Assembly (NCBI GenBank): GCA_029959085.1
Contig: JARWIR010000018.1
Location: 21,947,001-22,011,000 of the forward strand
Length of the DNA: 64,000 nt
Origin: Nemophila menziesii
Lineage: Eukaryota; Streptophyta; Magnoliopsida; Boraginales; Hydrophyllaceae
Reading direction: 5' to 3'
The notes under the pieces are model-generated. The model saw nothing but the letters and a program-made list of their open reading frames with translations, searched no databases and was not told where the DNA came from. Positions 58,542 through 64,000 of the stretch are shown in pieces. Made by a program: the position numbers and the translations under genes. Each line of letters starts with the position of its first letter. Positions within the stretch are counted from its first letter, which is position 1.

Positions 58542-59618
58542 ATGTCGAATAGTGAAACTTCAATGATGATGATGATGCCTGATGAAATAATAGTTGATAT
58601 TTTGAGCCGTTTGGAAGTAAAAAGTGTACTAAGATGCAGATGTGTTTGCAAGTCACTAAAAATAATTACTCAGCAAAAGTTTTTTCTTAAGAAGCATCAG
58701 AAGAGGCTGTATAAATGCCCACAAATTGATTACTTATATGAATACAAAACTTTATATAAATCAAACGGGGATGATCAGACATATGCTTACAAATCTGTGT
58801 GCAATGGCTTAGTGTTGGAGGTAAATCGAAAGACACTTGAGTATCGCGTAAGAAACCCAGTCACTAAACAAGTGTTTAACGTGGTGGAGGATAAATCATT
58901 AATTCCTAAAAGGTTAACAACACTTTTGGGTTTCGATTCATCAACGGGGAACTATAAGATGGTTAATTTATGCATGAATAAAGGAATAGATGATATAGGT
59001 ATTGTTATGGTAACTATTGGAAGTGAGGATGATTCAAATAATTATCAATCCCTTGATGTTACTTTAAAATGTGGACATAGCAGATTACCATGTACCATCA
59101 CTGGTATGGATTTTGGTTATGCTATCACTTATTGTTTTACTGAATTGGAGAAAACAGATATAGTAAGATTTACCATGGATGGGAAAAGCTCCATCAATAT
59201 CAAGCTCCCTCCAAGTTTTAACTTTCAATCGGTTCCAGAAAGAAGTAATAAGGATCGTTTCCAATTTTTTTTTATAGAAAATGACAAGCTATCACTTGGG
59301 TTCATAATTAAACAAGAGCTCCATGTGTGGGTGTTGGAGAATTACAATAAACACATCTGGTCTCAGAAAAAGATTATTCCTCTTGATTTTCTCAAGGATT
59401 ATCCAAATCCAGGCAAGGTTTCTGTGTATTTCTCACCAAATTTGGATCAATTGCGTTTTATTATCGCAAATCATCTTCTCGAATATGAGGTTCAATCCAA
59501 AAAATATAAATGTTTAGCGGAGGCACCTCCTGGCAAACGCTTTTCTTACCAACTAAATCCTTGTCTGGATACCCTAAAAGGAATGCGTGCCGAAGGAAAG
59601 ACTACCACAACTCATTAA
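58542..59618 (+). CDS. F-box protein 1 (358 aa main exon)
   Basis: F-box proteins are the substrate-recognising subunits of SCF ubiquitin ligases; the F-box binds SKP1. After a Met-rich start the F-box occupies residues about 12-55 (MPDEIIVDILSRLEVKSVLRCRCVCKSLK). The usual Trp of CKSW is Leu here. The rest matches the F-box-associated (FBA) style: CNGLVLEVNRK, RVRNPVTKQVF, LLGFDSSTGNYKMVNL, then a beta-strand-rich C-terminus with LHVWVLENYNKHIWSQKK. No kelch or LRR repeats are obvious. Length is typical. The frame is intact and the TAA stop is followed by a 3' flank shared with gene 2. With the proposed first exon the protein would be 370 aa. Substrate unknown. Confidence 0.85.
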   Translation: MSNSETSMMMMMPDEIIVDILSRLEVKSVLRCRCVCKSLKIITQQKFFLKKHQKRLYKCPQIDYLYEYKTLYKSNGDDQTYAYKSVCNGLVLEVNRKTLEYRVRNPVTKQVFNVVEDKSLIPKRLTTLLGFDSSTGNYKMVNLCMNKGIDDIGIVMVTIGSEDDSNNYQSLDVTLKCGHSRLPCTITGMDFGYAITYCFTELEKTDIVRFTMDGKSSINIKLPPSFNFQSVPERSNKDRFQFFFIENDKLSLGFIIKQELHVWVLENYNKHIWSQKKIIPLDFLKDYPNPGKVSVYFSPNLDQLRFIIANHLLEYEVQSKKYKCLAEAPPGKRFSYQLNPCLDTLKGMRAEGKTTTTH

Positions 59619-59639
59619 TATTCAACTTGTATTTATTAT

Positions 59640-60170
59640 TTTCACTGATAATAGACTCTACAGTCTCTATTTATGTTTAAGATTATTATTATGTAATTAT
59701 ATTGTCACGTTTGTTGATTTATATGAATACCCAAACTTTATCAATCAATGTCAACAATACCTCCACTTAGTGCTTTAACTTTAGCCTCAAGTTGATTTTT
59801 ACTATCAGCTATATTCACGTGACACCTTGGCTCGCTTGTTTAATTTGTAAATAAAAATACTTGTTGAATGCGTATGAATCTTGACAAAAAAAAAATGCCT
59901 ATGAAGTGTTGAAAGATATACTAATATATGTAGATGCCAAAAACTTTCTATTAAGTAGTGCATCTTCTTTAAAGTTGTTACCCTCCCACAACATTTGCTT
60001 GTCTAGTATTTAGACTCTAAAAAGTATCAATGAGTTTTTTGGTTGATTCAATCCATCCTGGTGAAGATGCCTAGTTCCTACTAATTATGCCTTGAAAATG
60101 TAAAATTATTAGGATACAACAATGTAACCTCAACCAAAAGATCCTTCTACTCACAGTGTCTTGGCACGCC
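59640..60170. other. 3' flank of F-box gene 1, no further gene
   Basis: The first ~110 bp match the flank of gene 2 (to 63755). The rest is AT-rich and unassigned. Confidence 0.5.
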
Positions 60171-60174
60171 ATTT

Positions 60175-60552
60175 TCAGAAAATATTCACTAAGCGTATAT
60201 TTATACTTTGTGTGTTGTTCAACAAATTCAAACCCTGATAATGACCTCCCGTATCACTCGGATGACCGTTGGAAATATTTGTAATGTTCATATCAAACCT
60301 TCTTGTTATATTTGGTATAGAATGAAAATCTTGTCTGTCTAATATGAAATGAAGGATGTTTCGGACTGAGTCGAAATGATTTGGATCTCCACACCAGAAA
60401 ATCCATCGACCGTTCAAACAATTCCACGCGTCTTCGGAATTAAACATTTTAAACACACAATGAGTTGAGTATACCCAACCTATGCTATCTAGAGACCTTA
60501 AAGGTCCTTCACAGCATGGAGTATAAATGGTTCCAGGAGAATGGAGATTCAA
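60175..60552 (-). other. Unrecognised 125-codon open frame
   Basis: This minus-strand frame has no motif I can name. It overlaps an F-box first-exon relic on the plus strand at its upper end (60541-60578: gagattcaaaaatgaagttgtcg...gtaatt), so at least that part is not coding for it. It may be a transposon-derived or chance frame. Confidence 0.25.
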
Positions 60553-60768
60553 AAATGAAGTTGTCGATCGGTTCTAGTAATTAATTAGACATAATATGTT
60601 TGTTCTATATAAGTATCAATCATCTAGGTTTGTTATAAACTTAGTCTAGAATTGTGTCAATATCTCAAGCTGCAATATGTAGCACTTAATTTTTATTTGC
60701 TCGTATGTCAGTTTAAGTATTGTACACTTTCGTTTTTAATATTAGACTTCTATTTTTGTTTTAACATA

Positions 60769-60850
60769 TGTCAAATATGGAGAGTGGTGGATTTTGAATG
60801 ATGATGTCTGATGAAGTAATCGTTGATATTTTGAGCCAGTTTAAGTATCT
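60769..60850 (+). pseudogene. F-box gene fragment (start only)
   Basis: Reads tgtcaaatatggagagtgg, then the MSDEVIVDILS-like start of the family, and stops after about 25 codons. The exon-1 relic with donor lies at 60541-60578, with an intron of about 190 bp between. Confidence 0.75.
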
Positions 60851-61189
60851 ATCTATTGAATTCTAATTATCTTAAATACTGTAGCATACTTCAAATTAAG
60901 AGTTCTTGGCATATAACATGGTTTCAAAAAAAAAAGGCTTATATTTACCCAAGACGGAATTTATCATATATACAATTAAGTTGAGGGTTCCTGAATTCCT
61001 TAACAATAAGTACTTTAATTTTTTTCCTATTAAGATAGCATATCATAATATAATTTTTTTCTTTATATTTGATTTTATAATGTTTTAATTTGAATTATGT
61101 TTCTGTGCATCCAGATCCAAACCTAGTTAGAGTAAAGAATGGTTATAAGCATTCTTTTCCTCTACTTGACTTACCTTATTTTTTTTTTA

Positions 61190-61345
61190 GAGTAATGATA
61201 TATACCACCTAAATTTATAGCACCTAAATACCATCCAATGACGTGGCGTGAACTGGTTGGTTACAAATAGGTAATGTATTTATTTTCTTGATTTGATTAA
61301 AGATTTATAACCAATCAACTCATTGGGTGGTATATATCATTACTC
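61190..61345. mobile_element. MITE with Mutator-like ends (156 bp)
   Basis: Inverted termini gagtaatgatatataccacc and its near complement ggtggtatatatcattactc. Flanking 9-mers tttttttta and ttttttttg differ at one base. The gagtaatg start is shared with the MITE at 30871-31051. Confidence 0.7.
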
Positions 61346-61353
61346 TTTTTTTT

Positions 61354-61410
61354 GAGTAATGTTGGGTATCACTCAAAAAATGATCACCCAAATAAAATGG
61401 TCCAATTAAA
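61354..61410. repeat. Solo terminus related to the 30871-31051 MITE
   Basis: gagtaatgttgggtatcact resembles gagtaatgctggatatcacc of that MITE, with no matching second end nearby. Confidence 0.45.
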
Positions 61411-61756
61411 TAGTTTCATATAAGAGAGAAAAAAAAAAATCAGTAAAGAGAAATAGTTTTACGTATTTTTTTTTAACCTTTTTTTAATCGAATTCTTATT
61501 ATTTAGCTGGCCCAAATACTAACACATAAGTCCTAAAATGAATGAAATCCATTGTCGGTCTTCTTATTCTTATAGACTTCGAACTGGTACTCTTATCTTA
61601 CTTCGAAGTTCAGTTTCAAATAAACTCCTTTTCCATCTACACAACAAACAGCGGTTGGCTCTCGAAATCTGTTCACCATACAAATAAGCCTGGCTTCTCT
61701 TACCTTTTCCCATATAACCCGAATTCTGACACCAGATAAAAAGAAATACTTAGTGA

Positions 61757-61764
61757 TATATAAA
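61757..61764 (+). promoter_or_regulatory. TATA box of F-box gene 2
   Basis: tatataaa, 61 bp upstream of the ATG at 61818. Equivalent to 57703-57710. Confidence 0.55.
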
Positions 61765-61817
61765 CTTGTCATCGGTTTTGTCAATTAGTTAGCCATTCAC
61801 CCATATATTCAACAAGC

Positions 61818-61853
61818 ATGGATTTTCAAAAGAGGAGTAGTCGATCAAATCTG
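61818..61853 (+). CDS. F-box gene 2, proposed first coding exon (12 codons)
   Basis: ATG (gcATGG context) opens MDFQKRSSRSNL, then donor ctg|gtaatt. Intron 61854-62564 ends atttaacag and joins in phase 0 to the ATG at 62565. Same structure as gene 1. Between the two genes exon 1 differs at a few bases, giving three amino-acid changes and no stop. Confidence 0.55.
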
Positions 61854-62564
61854 GTAATTAATTAGATTCTCTTCTTAACATTTTGTTGTTTTGTTTTAAT
61901 ATCAATCATTTAGGTTTGTAATAAAGGTAACTTTGAATTGTCAATATCTAACGATGCAACTTTTAGCACTTAAATTTATTTGCTGGTTTGTCACTTTTGA
62001 AATTCGTTATTCTATACTTTTAATAATTTTCTACTAGAGTTCTATTCTATTACGCTTATCAAAATTCAATGTTTAAGGTTATGTTTGGATATAAGATATG
62101 TCGGGAAGTTTTGTTGCCCCTACCTTCCCCTCAACAACTCTTTAAAAAAATCAGGAGAGTACTATATAAAATAATATCCTGAATTTTGCATTCTTAAAAT
62201 TTTATCTTTGTTTTTCTTTGCTCTAATGTGATAACATGAAAGTTTTCAATATATTTATCACTAAAATGAATTTTTTAGTTAGGAAAACTTCTATTTAGCT
62301 TTTTATATACTGCAATATATGGGGGGATTAATCCAAAAAAGGGCCTAGGAAATTAGGAATTAACTATAAAAGGTCGGATCCAAATGTGTAAATAATTAGC
62401 CATATTCAAAGCAAAATATATATATATATTTATTTTAGGCAAAAAAGAATTGAAGAAAACTCCAGCTTAAAACCTTAGAGTTTGTAATTTAATTAGAGTC
62501 CAGCCTTTTTGAATTGTTTGTTTGTATTATAAATATTTGTGTTTGATACTATTTTATTTAACAG

Positions 62565-63641
62565 ATGTCGAATAGTGGAACTTCAATGATGATGATGATG
62601 CCTGATGAAATAATAGTTGATATTTTGAGCCGTTTGGAAGTAAAAAGTGTACTAAGATGCAGATGTGTTTGCAAGTCACTAAAAATAATTACTCAGCAAA
62701 AGTTTTTTCTTAAGAAGCATCAGAAGAGGCTGTATAAATGCTCACAAATTGATTACTTATATGAATACAAAACTTTATATAAATCAAATGGAGATGATCA
62801 AACATATGGTTACAAATATGCTTGCAATGGATTAGTGTTGGAGTTAAATCAAAAGACACTTGAGTATCGCGTAAGAAACCCGGTCACTAAGCAAGTGTTT
62901 AACGTGGTGGAGGATAAATCATTAATTCCTAGAAGGGTAACAACACTTTTGGGTTTCGATTCATCAACGGGGAACTATAAGATGGTTAATTTATGCATGA
63001 ATAAAGGAATAGATGATATAGGTATTGTTATGGTAACTATTGGAAGTGAGGATGATTCGAATAATTATCAATCCCTTGATGTTACTTTATTATGTGGGCA
63101 TAGGAGATTACCATGTACCATCACTGGTATGGATTTTGGTTATGCTATCACTTATTGTTTTACTAAATTGGAGAAAACAGATATAGTAAGATTTACCATG
63201 GATGGGAAAAGCTCCATGAATATCAAGCTCCCTCCAAGTTTTAACTTTCAATCGGTTCCAGGAAGAAGTACTAATGATCATTTCCAAATATTTTTTATAG
63301 AAGATGACAAGCTATCACTTGGGTTCATAATTAAAAAAGAGCTCCATGTGTGGGTGTTGGAGAATTACAATAAACACATCTGGTCTCAGAAAAAGATTAT
63401 TCCTCTTGATTTTCTCAAGGATTATCCAAATCCAGGCAAGGTTTCTGTGTATTTCTCACCAAATTTGGATCAATTGCGTTTTATTATCGCAAATCATCTT
63501 CTCGAATATGAGGTTCAATCCAAAAAATATACATGTTTAGCGGAGGCACCTCCTGGGAAACGCTTTTCTTACCAACTAAATCCTTGTCTGGATACCCTAA
63601 AAGGAATGCATGCCGCAGGAAAGACCAACACAACTCATTAA
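62565..63641 (+). CDS. F-box protein 2 (358 aa main exon)
   Basis: Tandem duplicate of the gene at 58542-59618. By eye I count about 24 amino-acid differences in 358 (roughly 93% identical) and no gaps. The F-box and the last ~100 residues are almost unchanged. Changes cluster at residues 70-100 and about 230-245 (for example PERSNKDRF versus PGRSTNDHF), the kind of patches that could alter substrate binding. Domain order and the CKSL variant are as in gene 1. Predicted role: adaptor of an SCF ubiquitin ligase. Substrate unknown. A copia LTR begins about 115 bp after the stop. Confidence 0.85.
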   Translation: MSNSGTSMMMMMPDEIIVDILSRLEVKSVLRCRCVCKSLKIITQQKFFLKKHQKRLYKCSQIDYLYEYKTLYKSNGDDQTYGYKYACNGLVLELNQKTLEYRVRNPVTKQVFNVVEDKSLIPRRVTTLLGFDSSTGNYKMVNLCMNKGIDDIGIVMVTIGSEDDSNNYQSLDVTLLCGHRRLPCTITGMDFGYAITYCFTKLEKTDIVRFTMDGKSSMNIKLPPSFNFQSVPGRSTNDHFQIFFIEDDKLSLGFIIKKELHVWVLENYNKHIWSQKKIIPLDFLKDYPNPGKVSVYFSPNLDQLRFIIANHLLEYEVQSKKYTCLAEAPPGKRFSYQLNPCLDTLKGMHAAGKTNTTH

Positions 63642-63755
63642 TATTCAACTTGTATTTATTATCTTCACTGATAATAGACTCTACAGTCTCTATTTATGTT
63701 TAAGATTATTATTATGTAATTATATTATCACTTTTGTTGATTTATATGAATACCC

Positions 63756-63987
63756 TATTAGATAAGATAAAGAAAGAATAAACTGTTTTTATATTATTGA
63801 TTGAATGAATAATGAATTACATCTTGTTCATATATATAGAGAGGCTGGATCACATATAGTGTGATACACAGCTGTACAAACTAAATATTCTCTCTAACTG
63901 CATTTGTCATTTAGTGAAACAAGATATAATTGTATGTATGTGTGTGTATAGTTGTTGTGGTGAGGTGTTTTGTCTTATTGCTTATCA
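63756..63987 (-). repeat. Copia LTR at window edge (~230 bp)
   Basis: Similarity to the flank of F-box gene 1 stops at 63755. From there to 'cttatca' (63987) the sequence looks like a short copia LTR on the minus strand, with TATA-like ctctctatatatat (about 63832-63845 on the plus strand). The far end at 63756 is inferred from the break in similarity and lacks a clean TG. Confidence 0.6.
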
Positions 63988-64000
63988 TCCCCCCTCAAGC
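63988..64000 (-). promoter_or_regulatory. Polypurine tract of edge copia element
   Basis: The minus strand reads gcttgagggggga before the LTR start tgataagc. The element's interior lies beyond the window. Confidence 0.65.

Overview
The window looks like intergenic DNA from a flowering plant, most likely a eudicot. It is AT-rich and full of nested plant-type transposons: L1-type LINEs, Ty1-copia elements with tRNA-Met primer sites, MULE and hAT relics, and Stowaway, Tourist, hAT and Mutator MITEs. It also holds a tandem family of plant F-box genes. I see no rRNA, tRNA, organellar or bacterial genes. The family or species cannot be fixed from sequence alone.

Layout. 0.8-5.75 kb: old, frameshifted LINE on the minus strand. 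7.1-8.4 kb: GC-richer low-complexity block with tandem 'ggtccagcc' repeats. 8.44-14.10 kb: near-complete LINE on the plus strand, with ORF1 and ORF2 overlapping as ATGA, a poly(A) tail, a target-site duplication and one in-frame stop in ORF2. 14.77-19.51 kb: decayed Ty1-copia element (minus) with both LTRs, PPT and PBS. 19.82-20.07 kb: Stowaway MITE. 20.7-22.5 kb: MULE transposase relic (minus). 23.10-29.73 kb: internally deleted copia element (plus) with a perfect TATTG duplication. Its gag is split by a 1.56-kb solo-LTR-like insertion, and its right LTR holds a 702-bp hAT MITE. 30.4-31.1 kb: a possible small gene and a Mutator-type MITE. 32-34 kb: microsatellites and LINE 3' fragments. 35.7-37.7 kb: LINE endonuclease relic (minus). 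38.1-39.96 kb: hAT transposase relic (minus). 40.78-45.98 kb: young, coding-free copia-type element (minus primer sites) with 1.5-kb LTRs. 46.9-48.2 kb: hAT and Tourist MITEs.

48.4-63.7 kb is the only region with apparently functional host genes. Two intact F-box genes (coding exons at 58.54-59.62 and 62.57-63.64 kb) are tandem duplicates about 4.02 kb apart. At least four broken F-box copies lie upstream and between them, together with part of a DnaJ-type zinc-finger gene. Both intact genes appear to have a short first coding exon of 12 codons, a ~0.7-kb intron ending exactly at the ATG usually called as the start, and a conserved TATA box.

Interleaved with the F-box copies is a repeated ~130-185-nt sequence. 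Its best copies start with a perfect RTGATGA box, end with CTGA and are flanked by a short complementary stem, as in box C/D snoRNAs. I regard this as the most interesting unexplained signal. At the right edge the window ends in the LTR and polypurine tract of another copia element (minus).
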